Source of the DNA: Hydractinia symbiolongicarpus
Taxonomy: Eukaryota; Cnidaria; Hydrozoa; Anthoathecata; Hydractiniidae
Assembly: GCF_029227915.1 (NCBI RefSeq)
Contig: NC_079886.1
Span: 2,728,001-2,792,000, forward strand
Direction: 5' to 3'
DNA length: 64,000 nt
Under the pieces are notes generated by a model. That model ran no database searches and was not told the DNA's origin. It was given only the letters and a program-made list of their open reading frames with translations. The position numbers and the translations under genes are program-made. This document shows positions 1-13,600 of the stretch, in pieces (the first letter of the stretch is position 1; each line of letters opens with the position of its first letter).

Positions 1-79
1 TGCGGGCCGAGTACGGGATTTACGGGAAATCGCGGGTTTTCGTTTGGCGGCGATTAAACTTCTTTTATTCAGCGTCTCA

Positions 80-101
80 TCAAAAATGAAAACATTTTTG
101 A
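80..101. other. Conserved perfect hairpin in the satellite monomer (example)
   Basis: TCAAAAATG (80-88) and CATTTTTGA (93-101) are exact reverse complements separated by AAAA. The arms are 9 bp with a 4-base loop, which could extrude as a cruciform. The same dyad is present in most monomers on both sides of the inserted elements. Some classes carry a single change in the right arm (CATTTTGGA) or left arm (AAAAATAAAAAC) that creates one mismatch. Its function is unknown. Confidence 0.85.
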
Positions 102-230
102 AAACTACAAGTCTCATGCGTTTTAGTGGTGAAAAAATAATATAAAAAATCGTTCGGGAAATGAGTTTACTTCCTGGGTACTTTCTTTGTATACTTTTGG
201 CTATACGGGTCGAGTACGGGAATTACGGGA

Positions 231-258
231 AATCGCGGGTTTTCGTTTGCCGGCGATT
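231..258. other. GC-rich imperfect dyad in the satellite monomer (example)
   Basis: AATCGCGGG (231-239) faces CCGGCGATT (250-258) across a 10-base loop. Six terminal pairs (AATCGC with GCGATT), one G-G mismatch and two further G-C pairs are possible. It holds most of the monomer's CpG sites and a GCCGGC palindrome. It recurs in nearly all monomers; variants mainly alter CpG positions (for example TCGTGGG, TTGCGGG, TGCTGGCG). Confidence 0.7.
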
Positions 259-804
259 AAACTTCTTTTATTTAGCGTCTCATCAAAAATGAAAACATTT
301 TTGAAAACTGCAAGTCTCATGTGTTTTAGTGGTGAAAAAATAATTTGAAAAATCGTTCTGAAAATGAGTTTACTCACAGGGTACTTTCTTTGTATACATT
401 CGACTATAGGGGCCAAGCCCGGGATTTACAGGAAATCGCGGGTTTTCGTTTGCCGGCGATTAAACTTCTTTTATTCAGCGTCTCATCAAAAATGAAAACA
501 TTTTTGAAAGCTACAAGTCTCATGCGTTTTTGTGGTGATAAAATAATTTAAAAAATCGTTCGGGAAATGAGTTTACTCCCTGGGTACTTTCTTTGTATAC
601 TTTTGACTGTACGGGCCGAGTACAGGATTTACGGGAAATCGCGGGTTTTCGTTTGCCGGCGATTAAACTTCTTTTATTTAGCGTCTCCTCAAAAATGAAA
701 ACATTTTTGAAAACTACAAGTCTCATGCGTTTTAGTGGTGATAAAATAATTTAAAAAATCGTTCGGGAAATGAGTTTACTCCCTGGGTACTTTCTTTGTA
801 TACA

Positions 805-3800
805 TTCGACTATAGGGGCCAAGCCCGGGATTTACAGGAAATCGCGGGATTTCGTTTGCCGGCGATTAAACTTCTTTTATTCAGCGTCTCATTAAAAATG
901 AAAACATTTTTGAAAACTACAAGTCTCTTGCGTTTTAGTGGAGAAAAAATAATTTAAAAAACCATTCGGAAAATCAGTTTACTCCCTAGGTACTTTTTTG
1001 TATACTTTTGACTATGCGGGCCGAGTCCGGGATTTACGGGAAATCGCGGGTTTTCGTTTGCCGGCGATTAAACTTCTTTTATTCAGCGTCTCATCAAAAA
1101 TGAAAACATTTTTGAAAACTACAAGTCTCATGCGTTTTAGTGGTGAAAAAATAATTTAAAAAATCGTTCGGGAAATGAGTTTACTCCCTGGGTACTTTCT
1201 TTATATACATTCGACTATACGGGCCGAGTACGGGATTTACGGGAAATCGCGGGTTTTCGCTTGCCGGCGATTAAACTTCTTTTATTTAGCGTCCCATCAA
1301 AAATGAAAACATTTTTGAAAACTACAAGTCTCATGCGTTTTAGTGCTGAAAAAATAATTTAAAAAATCGTTCGGGAAATGAGTTTACTCCCTGGGTACTT
1401 TCTTTGTATACTTTTGACTATACGGGCCGAGTACGGGATTTACGGGAAATCGCGGGTTTTCGTTTGCCGGCGATTAAACTTTTTTTACTTAGCGTGTCAT
1501 CAAAAATGAAAAAATTTTTGAAAACTACAAGTCTCCTGCGTTTTAGTGGTGAAAAAATAATTTAAAAAATCCTTCGGGAAATGAGTTTACTCCCTAGGTA
1601 CTTTCTTTATATACATTCGACTATACGGGCCGAGTACGGGATTTACGGGAAATCGCGGGTTTTCGTTTGCCGGCGATTAAACTTCTTTTATTTAGCGTCT
1701 CATCAAAAATGAAAACATTTTTGAAAACTACAAGTCTCATGCGTTTTTGTGGTGATAAAATAATTTAAAAAATCGTTCGGGAAATGAGTTTACTCCCTGG
1801 GTACTTTCTTTGAATACTTTTGACTATACGGGCCGAGTACGGGATTTACGGGAAATCGCCGGTTTTCGTTTGCCGGCGATTAAACTTTTTTTACTTAGCG
1901 TGTCATCAAAAATGAAAACATTTTTGAAAACTGCAAGTCTCATGCGTTTTAGTGGTGAAAAAATAATTTGAAAAATCGCTCTGAAAATGAGTTTACTCAC
2001 AGGGTCCTTTCTTTGTATACATTCGACTATAGGGGCCAAGCCCGGGATTTACAGGAAATCGCGGGTTTTCGTTTGCCGGCGATTAAACTTCTTTTATTCA
2101 GCGTCTCATCAAAAATGAAAACATTTTGGAAAACTACAAGTCTCATGCGTTTTAGTGGTGAAAAAATAATTTAAAAAATCATTCGGGAAATGATTTTACT
2201 CCCTGGGTACTTTTTTGTGTACTTTTGACTATACGGGCCGAGTACGGGATTTACGGGAAATCGCGGGTTTTCGTTTGCCGGCGATTAAACTTCTTTTATT
2301 TAGCGTCTGATCAAAAAAGAAAACATTTTTGAAAACTACAAGTCTCATGCGTTTTAGTGGTGATAAAATAATTTAAAAAATCGTTCTGGAAATGAGTTTA
2401 CTCCCTGGGTACTTTCTTTGTATACATTCGACTATAGGGGCCAAGCCCGGGATTTACAGGAAATCGCGGGATTTCGTTTGCCGGCGATTAAACTTCTTTT
2501 ATTCAGCGTCTCATTAAAAATGAAAACATTTTTGAAAACTACAAGTCTCTTGCGTTTTAGTGGAGAAAAAATAATTTAAAAAATCATTCGGGAAATCAGT
2601 TTACTCCCTAGGTACTTTTTTGTATACTTTTGACTATGCGGGCCGAGTCCGGGATTTACGGGAAATCGCGGGTTTTCGTTTGCCGGCGATTAAACTTCTT
2701 TTATTCAGCGTCTCATCAAAAACGAAAACATTTTTAAAAACTACAAGTCTCATGCGTTTTAGTGGTGAAAAAATAATTTAAAAAATCGTTCGGGAAATGA
2801 GTTTACTCCCTGGGTACTTTCTTTATATACATTCGACTATACGGGCCGAGTACGGGATTTACGGGAAATCGCGGGTTTTCGCTTGCCGGCGATTAAACTT
2901 CTTTTATTTAGCGTCTCATCAAAAATGAAAACATTTTTGAAAACTACAAGTCTCATGCGTTTTAGTGCTGAAAAAATAATTTAAAAAATCGTTCGGGAAA
3001 TGAGTTTACTCCCTGGGTACTTTCTTTGTATACTTTTGACTATACGGGCCGAGTACGGGATTTACGGGAAATCGCGGGTTTTCGTTTGCCGGCGATTAAA
3101 CTTTTTTTACTTAGCGTGTCATCAAAAATGAAAAAATTTTTGAAAACTACAAGTCTCCTGCGTTTTAGTGGTGAAAAAATAATTTAAAAAATCCTTCGGG
3201 AAATGAGTTTACTCCCTAGGTACTTTCTTTATATACATTCGACTATACGGGCCGAGTACGGGATTTACGGGAAATCGCGGGTTTTCGTTTGCCGGCGATT
3301 AAACTTCTTTTATTTAGCGTCTCATCAAAAATGAAAACATTTTTGAAAACTACAAGTCTCATGCGTTTTTGTGGTGATAAAATAATTTAAAAAATCGTTC
3401 GGGAAATGAGTTTACTCCCTGGGTACTTTCTTTGAATACTTTTGACTATACGGGCCGAGTACGGGATTTACGGGAAATCGCCGGTTTTCGTTTGCCGGCG
3501 ATTAAACTTTTTTTACTTAGCGTGTCATCAAAAATGAAAACATTTTTGAAAACTGCAAGTCTCATGCGTTTTAGTGGTGAAAAAATAATTTGAAAAATCG
3601 CTCTGAAAATGAGTTTACTCACAGGGTCCTTTCTTTGTATACATTCGACTATAGGGGCCAAGCCCGGGATTTACAGGAAATCGCGGGTTTTCGTTTGCCG
3701 GCGATTAAACTTCTTTTATTCAGCGTCTCATCAAAAATGAAAACATTTTGGAAAACTACAAGTCTCATGCGTTTTAGTGGTGAAAAAATAATTTAAAAAA

Positions 3801-4616
3801 TCATTCGGGAAATGATTTTACTCCCTGGGTACTTTTTTGTGTACTTTTGACTATACGGGCCGAGTACGGGATTTACGGGAAATCGCGGGTTTTCGTTTGC
3901 CGGCGATTAAACTTCTTTTATTTAGCGTCTGATCAAAAAAGAAAACATTTTTGAAAACTACAAGTCTCATGCGTTTTAGTGGTGATAAAATAATTTAAAA
4001 AATCGTTCTGGAAATGAGTTTACTCCCTGGGTACTTTCTTTGTATACATTCGACTATAGGGGCCAAGCCCGGGATTTACAGGAAATCGCGGGATTTCGTT
4101 TGCCGGCGATTAAACTTCTTTTATTCAGCGTCTCATTAAAAATGAAAACATTTTTGAAAACTACAAGTCTCTTGCGTTTTAGTGGAGAAAAAATAATTTA
4201 AAAAATCATTCGGGAAATCAGTTTACTCCCTAGGTACTTTTTTGTATACTTTTGACTATGCGGGCCGAGTCCGGGATTTACGGGAAATCGCGGGTTTTCG
4301 TTTGCCGGCGATTAAACTTCTTTTATTCAGCGTCTCATCAAAAACGAAAACATTTTTAAAAACTACAAGTCTCATGCGTTTTAGTGGTGAAAAAATAATT
4401 TAAAAAATCGTTCGGGAAATGAGTTTACTCCCTGGGTACTTTCTTTATATACATTCGACTATACGGGCCGAGTACGGGATTTACGGGAAATCGCGGGTTT
4501 TCGCTTGCCGGCGATTAAACTTCTTTTATTTAGCGTCTCATCAAAAATGAAAACATTTTTGAAAACTACAAGTCTCATGCGTTTTAGTGCTGAAAAAATA
4601 ATTTAAAAAATCGTTC
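805..4616 (+). repeat. Higher-order repeat: 8-monomer unit, about 2.35 copies
   Basis: Diagnostic variants repeat with a 1622-bp offset, equal to eight monomers. TACAGGAAATCGCGGGATTTCG near 830 recurs near 2452 and 4074, and the GAATACTTTTGAC variant at 1811 recurs at 3433. The second and third copies share changes absent from the first, such as AAAACGAAAAC near 2721 and 4343. This indicates stepwise amplification. The third copy is cut off near 4617, where the sequence changes to GTTCGGAAAATGAG and CTTCCTGGG. Confidence 0.85.
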
Positions 4617-7600
4617 GGAAAATGAGTTTACTTCCTGGGTACTTTCTTTATATACGTTCGACTATACGGGCCGAGTACGGGATTTACGGGAAATCGCGGG
4701 TTTTCGTTTGCCGGCGATTAAACTTCTTTTATTTAGCGTCTCATCAAAAATGAAAACATTTTGGAAAACTACAAGTCTCATGCGTTTTAGTGGTGAAAAA
4801 ATAATTTAAAAAATCCTTCGGGAAAAGAGTTTACTTCCTGGGTACTTTCTTTGTATACTTTTGACTATACGGGTCGAGTACGGGAATTACGGGAAATCGC
4901 GGGTTTTCGTTTGCCGGCGATTAAACTTCTTTTATTTAGCGTCTCATCAAAAATGAAAACATTTTTGAAAACTACAAGTCTCATGCGTTTTAGTGGTGAA
5001 AAAATAATTTGAAAAATCGTTCTGAAAATGAGTTTACTCACAGGGTACTTTCTTTGTATACATTCGACTATAGGGGCCAAGCCCGGGATTTACAGGAAAT
5101 CGCGGGTTTTCGTTTGCCGGCGATTAAACTTCTTTTATTCAACGTCTCATCAAAAATGAAAACATTTTGGAAAACTACAAGTCTCATGCGTTTTAGTGGT
5201 GAAAAAATAATTTAAAAAATCATTCGGGAAATGATTTTACTCCCTGGGTACTTTTTTTGTGTACTTTTGACTATACGGGCCGAGTACGGGATTTACGGGA
5301 AATCGCGGGTTTCCGGTTGCCGGCGACTAAACTTCTTTTATTTAGCGTCTCATCAAAAATGAAAACATTTTTGAAAACTACAAGTCTCATGCGTTTATGT
5401 GGTGATAAAATAATTTGAAAAATCGTTCGGGAAATGAGTTTACTCCCTGGGTACTTTCTTTGTATACTTTTGACTATACGGGCCGAGTACGGGATTTACG
5501 GGAAATCGCGGGTTTTCGTTTGCCGGCGATTAAACTTTTTTTACTTAGCGTCTCATCAAAAATGAAAACATTTTTGAAAACTACAAGTCTCATGCGTTTT
5601 AGTGGTGAAAAAATAATTTAAAAAATCGTTCTGAAAATGAGTTTACTCACAGGGTACTTTCTTTGTATACATTCGACTATAGGGGCCGACCCGGGATTTA
5701 CAGGAAATCGCGGGTTTACGTTTGCCGGCGATTAAACTTCTTTTATTCAGCGTCTCATCAAAAATAAAAACATTTTTGAAAACTACAAGTCTCATGCATT
5801 TTATTGGTGAAAAAATAATTTAAAAAATCATTCGGGAAATCAGTTTACTCCCTGGGTACTTTTGTTGTATACTTTAGACTATACGGGCCGAGTCCGGGAT
5901 TTACGGGAAATCGCGGGTTTTCGTTTGCCGGCGATTAAACTTCTTTAATTTAGCGTTTCATCAAAAATGAAAACATTTTTGAAAACTACAAGTCTCATGG
6001 GTTTTAGTGGTGAAAAAATAATTTAAATAATCGTTCGGGAAATGAGTTTACTCCCTGGGTACTTTCTTTATATACATTCGACTATACGGGCCGAGAACGG
6101 GATTTACGGGAAATCGCGGGTTTTCGTTTGCCGGCGATTAAACTTCTTTTATTCAGCGTCTCATCAAAAATGAAAACATTTTTGAAAACTACAAGTCTCA
6201 TGCGTTTTAGTGGTAAAAAAATAATTTAAAAAATCGTTCGGGAAATGAGTTTACTCCCTGGGTACTTTCTTTATATACATTCGACTATACGGGCCGAGTA
6301 CGGGATTTACGGGAAATCGCGGGTTTTCGCTTGCCGGCGATTAAACTTCTTTTATTTAGCGTCTCATCAAAAATGAAAACATATTTGAAAACTACAAGTC
6401 TCATGCGTTTTAGTGCTGAAAAAATAATTTAAAAAATCGTTCGGAAAATGAGTTTACTTCCTGGGTACTTTCTTTATATACGTTCAACTATACGGGCCGA
6501 GTACGGGATTTACGGGAAATCGCGGGTTTTCGTTTGCCGGCGATTAAACTTCTTTTATTTAGCGTCTCATCAAAAATGAAAACATTTTTAAAAACTACAA
6601 GTCTCATGCGTTTTAGTGGTGAAAAAATAATTTAAAAAATCCTTCGGGAAATGAGTTTACTTCCTGGGTACTTTCTTTGTATACTTTTGACTATACGGGT
6701 CGAGTACGGGAATTACGGGAAATCGCGGGTTTTCGTTTGCCGGCGATTAACCTTCTTTTATTTAGCGTCTCATCAAAAATGAAAACATTTTTGAAAACTA
6801 CAAGTCTCATGCGTTTTAGTGGTGAAAAAATAATTTAGAAAATCGTTCTGAAAATGAGTTTACTCACAGGGTACTTTCTTTGTATACATTCGACTATAGG
6901 GGCCAAGCCCGGGATTTACAGGAAATCGCGGGTTTTCGTTTGCCGGCGATTAAACTTCTTTTATTCAGCGTCTCATCAAAAATGAAAACATTTTGGAAAA
7001 CTACAAGTCTCATGCGTTTTAGTGGTGAAAAAATAATTTGAAAAATCGTTCTGAAAATGAGTTTACTCACAGGGTACTTTCTTTGTATACATTCGACTAT
7101 AGGGGCCAAGCCCGGGATTTACAGGAAATCGCGGGTTTTCGTTTGCCGGCGATTAAACTTCTTTTATTCAGCGTCTCATCAAAAATGAAAACATTTTGGA
7201 AAACTACAAGTCTCATGCGTTTTAGTGGTGAAAAAATAATTTAAAAAATCATTCGGGAAATGATTTTACTCCCTGGGTACTTTTTTTGTGTACTTTTGAC
7301 TATACGGGCCGAGTACGGGATTTACGGGAAATCGCGGGTTTCCGTTTGCCGGCGACTAAACTTCTTTTATTTAGCGTCTCATCAAAAATGAAAACATTTT
7401 TGAAAACTACAAGTCTCATGCGTTTTTGTGGTGATAAAATAATTTGAAAAATCGTTCGGGAAATGAGTTTACTCCCTGGGTACTTTCTTTGTATACTTTT
7501 GACTATACGGGCCGAGTCCGGGATTTACGGGAAATCGCGGGTTTTCGTTTGCCGGCGATTAAACTTCTTTAATTTAGCGTTTCATCAAAAATGAAAACAT

Positions 7601-10600
7601 TTTTGAAAACTACAAGTCTCATGGGTTTTAGTGGTGAAAAAATAATTTAAATAATCGTTCGGGAAATGAGTTTACTCCCTGGGTACCTTCTTTATATACA
7701 TTCGACTATACGGGCCGAGAACAAGATTTACGGGAAATAGCGGGTTTTCGTTTGCCGGCGATTAAACTTCTTTTATTTAGCGTCTCATCAAAAATGAAAA
7801 CATTTTTGAAAACTACAAGTCTCATGCGTTTTAGTGGTGAAAAAATAATTTGAAAAATCGTTCTGAAAATGAGTTTACTCACAGGGTACTTTCTTTGTAT
7901 ACATTCGACTATAGGGGCCAAGCCCGGGATTTACAGGAAATCGCGGATTTTCGTTTGCCGGCGATTAAACTTCTTTTATTCAGCGTCTCATCAAAAATGA
8001 AAACATTTTGGAAAACTACGAGTCTCATGCGTTTTAGTGGTGAAAAAATAAATTAAAAAAATCATTCGGGAAATGATTTTACTCCCTGGGTACTTTTTTT
8101 GTGTACTTTTGACTATACGGGCCGAGTACGGGATTTACGGGAAATCGCGGGTTTCCGTTTGCCGGCGACTAAACTTCTTTTATTTAGCGTCTCATCAAAA
8201 ATGAAAACATTTTTGAAAACTACAAGTCTCATGCGTTTTTGTGGTGATAAAATAATTTAAAAAATCGTTCGGGAAATGAGTTTACTCCCTGGGTACTTTC
8301 TTTGTATACTTTTGACTATACGGGCCGAGTACGGGATTTACGGGAAATCGCGGGTTTTCGTTTGCCGGCGATTAAACTTTTTTTACTTAGCGTCTCATCA
8401 AAAATGAAAACATTTTTGAAAACTACAAGTCTCATGCGTTTTAGTGGTGAAAAAATAATTTAAAAAATCGTTCTGAAAATGAGTTTACTCACAGGGTACT
8501 TTCTTTGTATACATTCGACTATAGGGGCCGACCCGGGATTTACAGGAAATCGCGGGTTTACGTGTGCCGGCGATTAAACTTCTTTTATTCAGCGTCTCAT
8601 CAAAAATAAAAACATTTTTGAAAACAACAAGTCTCATGCATTTTAGTGGTGAAAAAATAATTTAAAAAATCGTTCGGGAAATGAGTTTACTCCCTGGGTA
8701 CTTTCTTTATATACATTCGACTATACGGGCCGAGTACGGGATTTACGGAAAATCGCGGGTTTTCGTTTGCCGGCGATTAAACTTCTTTAATTTAGCGTTT
8801 CATCAAAAATGAAAACATTTTTGAAAACTACAAGTCTCATGCGTTTTAGTGGTGAAAAAATAATTTAATAAAATCGTTCGGGAAATGAGTTTACTCCCTG
8901 GGTACTTTCTTTATATACATTCGACTATACGGGCCGAGTACGGGATTTACGGAAAATCTCGGGTTTTCGTTTGCCGGCGATTAAACGTCTTTTATTTAGC
9001 GTCTCATCAAAAATGAAAACATTTTTGAAAACTACAAGTCTCATGCGTTTTTGTGGTGATAAAATAATTTAAAAAATCGTTAGGGAAATGAGTTTACTCC
9101 CTGGGTACTTTCTTTGTATACTTTTGACTATACGGGCCGAGTACCGGATTTACTGGAAATCGCGGGTTTTCGTTTGCCGGCGATTAAACTTCTTTTATTC
9201 AGCGTCTTTTCAAAAATGAAAACATTTTTGAAAACTACAAGTCTCATGCGTTTTAGTGGTGAAAAAATAATTTAAAAAATCGTTCTGAAAATGAGTTTAC
9301 TCACAGGGTACTTTCTTTGTATACATTCAACTACAGGGGCCAAGCCCGGGATTTACAGGAAATCGCGGGTTTTCGTTTGCCGACGATTAAACTTCTTTTC
9401 TTCAGCGTCTCATCAAAAATAAAAACATTTTTGAAAACTACAAGTCTCTTGCGTTTTAGTGGAGAAAAAATAATTTAAAAAATCATTCGGGAAATCAGTT
9501 TACTCCCTAGGTACTTTTTTGTATACTTTTGACTATGCGGGCCGAGTACAGGAATTTAAGGGAAATCGCGGGTTTTCGTTTGCCGGCGATTAAACTTCTT
9601 TTATTCAGCGTCTCATCAAAAATGAAAATATTTTTAAAAACTACAAGTCTGATGCGTTTTAGTGGTGAAAAAATAATTTAAAAAATCGTTCGGGAAATGA
9701 ATTTACTCTCTGGGTACTTTTTTTGTATACTTTAGACTATACGGGCCGAGTCCGGGATTTACGGGAAATCGCGGGTTTTCGTTTGCCGGCGATTAAACTT
9801 CTTTAATTTAGCGTTTCATCAAAAAAGAAAACATTTTTGAAAACTACAAGTCTCGTGGGTTTTAGTGGTGAAAAAATAATTTAAATAATCGTTCGGGAAA
9901 TGAGTTTACTCCCTGGGTACTTTCTTTATATACATTCGACTATACGGGTCGAGTACGGGATTTACGGGAAATCGCGGGTTTTCGTTTGCCGGAGATTAAA
10001 CTTCTTTTATTTAGCTTCTCATCAAAAATGAAAACATTTTTGAAAACTACAAGTCTCATGCGTTTTAGTGGTGAAAAAATAATATAAAAAATCGTTCGGG
10101 AAATGAGTTTACTTCCTGGGTACTTTCTTAGTATACTTTTGACTATACGGGCCGAGTAAGGGAATTACGGCAAATCGCAGGTTTTCGTTTGCCGGCGATT
10201 AAACTTCTTTTATTTAGCGTCTCATCAAAAATGAAAACATTTTTGAAAATTACAAGTCTCATGCGTTTTTGTGGTGATAAAATAATTTAAAAAATCGTTC
10301 GGGAAATGAGTTTACTCCCTGGGTACTTTCTTTGTATACTTTTGACTATACGGGCCGAGTACGGGATTTACGGAAATCGCGGGTTTTCGTTTGCCGGCGA
10401 TTAAACTTTTTTTACTTAGCGTGTCATCAAAAATGAAAACATTTTGGAAAACTACAAGTCTCCTGCGTTTTAGTGGTGAAAAAATAATTTAAAAAATCAT
10501 TCGGGAAATGATTTTACTCCCTGGGTACTTTCTTTGTATACATTCAACTACAGGGGCCAAGCCCGGGATTTACAGGAAATCGCGGGTTTTCGTTTGCCGA

Positions 10601-13600
10601 CGATTAAACTTCTTTTCTTCAGCGTCTCATCAAAAATAAAAACATTTTTGAAAACTACAAGTCTCATGCATTTTAGTGGTGAAAAAATAATTTAAAAAAT
10701 CATTCGGGAAATCAGTTTACTCCCTGGGTACTTTTGTTGTATACTTTAGACTATACGGGCCGAGTCCGGGATTTACGGCAAAATCGCGGGTTTTCGTTTG
10801 CCGGCGATTAAACTTCTTTAATTTAGCGTTTCATCAAAAATGAAAACATTTTTGAAAACTACAAGTCTCATGGGTTTTAGTGGTGAAAAAATAATTTAAA
10901 TAATCGTTCGGGAAATGAGTTTACTCCCTGGGTACTTTCTTTATATACATTCGACTATACGGGCCGAGAACGGGATTTACGGGAAATCGCGGGTTTTCGT
11001 TTGCCGGCGATTAAACTTCTTTTATTTAGCGTCTCATCAAAAATGAAAACATTTTTGAAAAATACAAGTCTCATGCGTTTTAGTGGTGAAAAAATAATTT
11101 AAAAAATCGTTCGGGAAAAGAGTTTACTTCCTGGGTACTTTCTTTGTATACTTTTGACTATACGGGCCGAGTAAGGGAATTACGAGAAATCGCGGGTTTT
11201 CGTTTGCCGGCGATTAAACTACTTTTATTTAGCGTCTCATCAAAAATGAGAACATTTTTGAAAACTACAAGTCTCATGCGTTTTACTGGTGAAAAAATAA
11301 TTTAAAAAATCGTTCGGAAAATGATTTTACTCCCTGAATACTTTCTTTATATACATTCGCCTATACGGGCCGAGTACGGGATTTACGGGAAATCGCGGGT
11401 TTTCGTTTGCCGGCGATTAAACTTCTTTTATTTAGCGTCTCATGAAAAATGAAAACATTTTTGAAAACTGCAAGTCTCATGCGTTTTAGTGGTGAAAAAA
11501 TAATTTGAAAAATCGTTCTGAAAATGAGTTTACTCACAGGGTACTTTCTTTGTATACATTCAACTATAGGGGCCAAGCCCGGGATTTACAGGAAATCGCG
11601 GGTTTTCGTTTGCCGGCGATTAAACTTCTTTTATTCAGCGTCTCATCAAAAATGAAAACATTTTTGAAAACTACAAGTCTCATGCGTTTTAGTGGTGAAA
11701 AAATAATTTAAAAAATCATTCGGGAAATGATTTTACTCCCTGGGTACTTTTTTTGTGTACTTTAGACTATACGGGCCGAGTACGGGATTTACGGGAAATC
11801 GCGGGTTTTCGTTTGCCGGCGATTAAACTTCTTTAATTTAGCGTTTCATCAAAAATGAAAACATTTTTGAAAACTACAAGTCTCATGCGTTTTAGTGGTG
11901 AAAAAATAATTTAATAAAATCGTTCGGGAAATGAGTTTACTCCCTGGGTACTTTCTTTATATACATTCGACTATACGGGCCGAGTACGGGATTTACGGAA
12001 AATCGCGGGTTTTCGTTTGCCGGCGATTAAACGTCTTTTATTTAGCGTCTCATCAAAAATGAAAACATTTTTGAAAACTACAAGTCTCATGCGTTTTTGT
12101 GGTGATAAAATAATTTAAAAAATCGTTAGGGAAATGAGTTTACTCCCTGGGTACTTTCTTTGTATACTTTTGACTATACGGGCCGAGTACCGGATTTACG
12201 GGAAATCGCGGGTTTTCGTTTGCCGGCGATTAAACTTCTTTTATTCAGCGTCTTTTCAAAAATGAAAACATTTTTGAAAACTACAAATCTCATGCGTTTT
12301 AGTGGTGAAAAAATAATTTAAAAAATCGTTCGGGAAATGAGTTTACTCCCTGAATACTTTCTTTATATACATTCAACTATACGGGTCGAGTACGGGATTT
12401 ACGGGAAATCGCGGGTTTTCGTTTGCCGGCGATTAAACTTCTTTTATTTAGCGTCTCATCAAAAATGAAAACATTTTTGAAAATTACAAGTCTCATGCGT
12501 TTTTGTGGTGATAAAATAATATAAAAAATCGTTCGGGAAATGAGTTTACTTCCTGGTTACTTTCTTTTTATACTTTTGACTATACGGGCCGAGTACGGGA
12601 TTTACGGGAAATCGCGGGTTGTCGTTTGCCGGCGATTAAACTTCTTTTATTTAGCGTCTCATCAAAAATGAAAACATTTTTGAAAATTACAAGTCTCATG
12701 CGTTTTTGTGGTGATAAAATAATTTAAAAAATCGTTCGGGAAATGAGTTTACTCCCTGGGTACTTTCTTTGTATACTTTTGACTATACGGGCCGAGTACG
12801 GGATTTACGGAAATCGCGGGTTTTCGTTTGCCGGCGATTAAACTTTTTTTACTTAGCGTGTCATCAAAAATGAAAACATTTTGGAAAACTACAAGTCTCC
12901 TGCGTTTTAGTGGTGAAAAAATAATTTAAAAAATCATTCGGGACATGATTTTACTCCCTGGGTACTTTTTTCTGTACTTTTGACTATACGGGCCGAGTAC
13001 GGGATTTACGGGAAATCGCGGGTTTCCGTTTGCCGGCGATTAAACTTCTTTAATTTAGCGTTTCATCAAAAATGAAAACATTTTTGAAAACTTCAAGTCT
13101 CATGCGTTTTAGTGGTGAAAAAATAATTTAAAAAATCGTTCGGGAAATGAGTTTACTCCCTGGGTACTTTCTTTATATACATTCGACTATACGGGCCGAG
13201 TACGGGATTTACGGGAAATCGCGGGTTTTCGTTTGCCGGCGATTAAACTTCTTTTATTTAGCGTCTCATCAAAAATGAAAACATTTTTGAAAACTACAAG
13301 TCTCATGCGTTTTTGTGGTGATAAAATAATTTAAAAAATCGTTCGGGAAATGAGTTCACTCCCTGGGTACTTTCTTTGTATACTTTTGACTATACGGGCC
13401 GAGTACGGGATTTACGAGAAATCGCGGGTTTTCGTTTGCCGGCGATTAAACTTTTTTTACTTAGCGTGTCATCGAAAATGAAAACATTTTTGAAAACTAC
13501 AAGTCTCCTGCGTTTCAGTGGTGAAAAAATAATTTAAAAAATCATTCGGGAAATGAGTTTACTCCCTGGGTACTTTCTTTGTATACTTTTGACTATACGG

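Larger units (their letters stand above)
80..282 (+). repeat. Representative satellite monomer (203 bp)
   Basis: One unit, counted from one TCAAAAATG (80) to the next (283), is exactly 203 bp. In order it contains a perfect hairpin (80-101), the AT-rich stretch around AAAAAATAAT with an A-tract, a variable class-defining middle (GGGTACTTTC then GTATAC then ACGGG), a GC-rich imperfect dyad (231-258) containing GCCGGC, and a TTATTTAGCGTCTCA end. Because 203 is 3n+2, no frame stays open across successive units, so coding function for the repeat is very unlikely. Confidence 0.95.
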
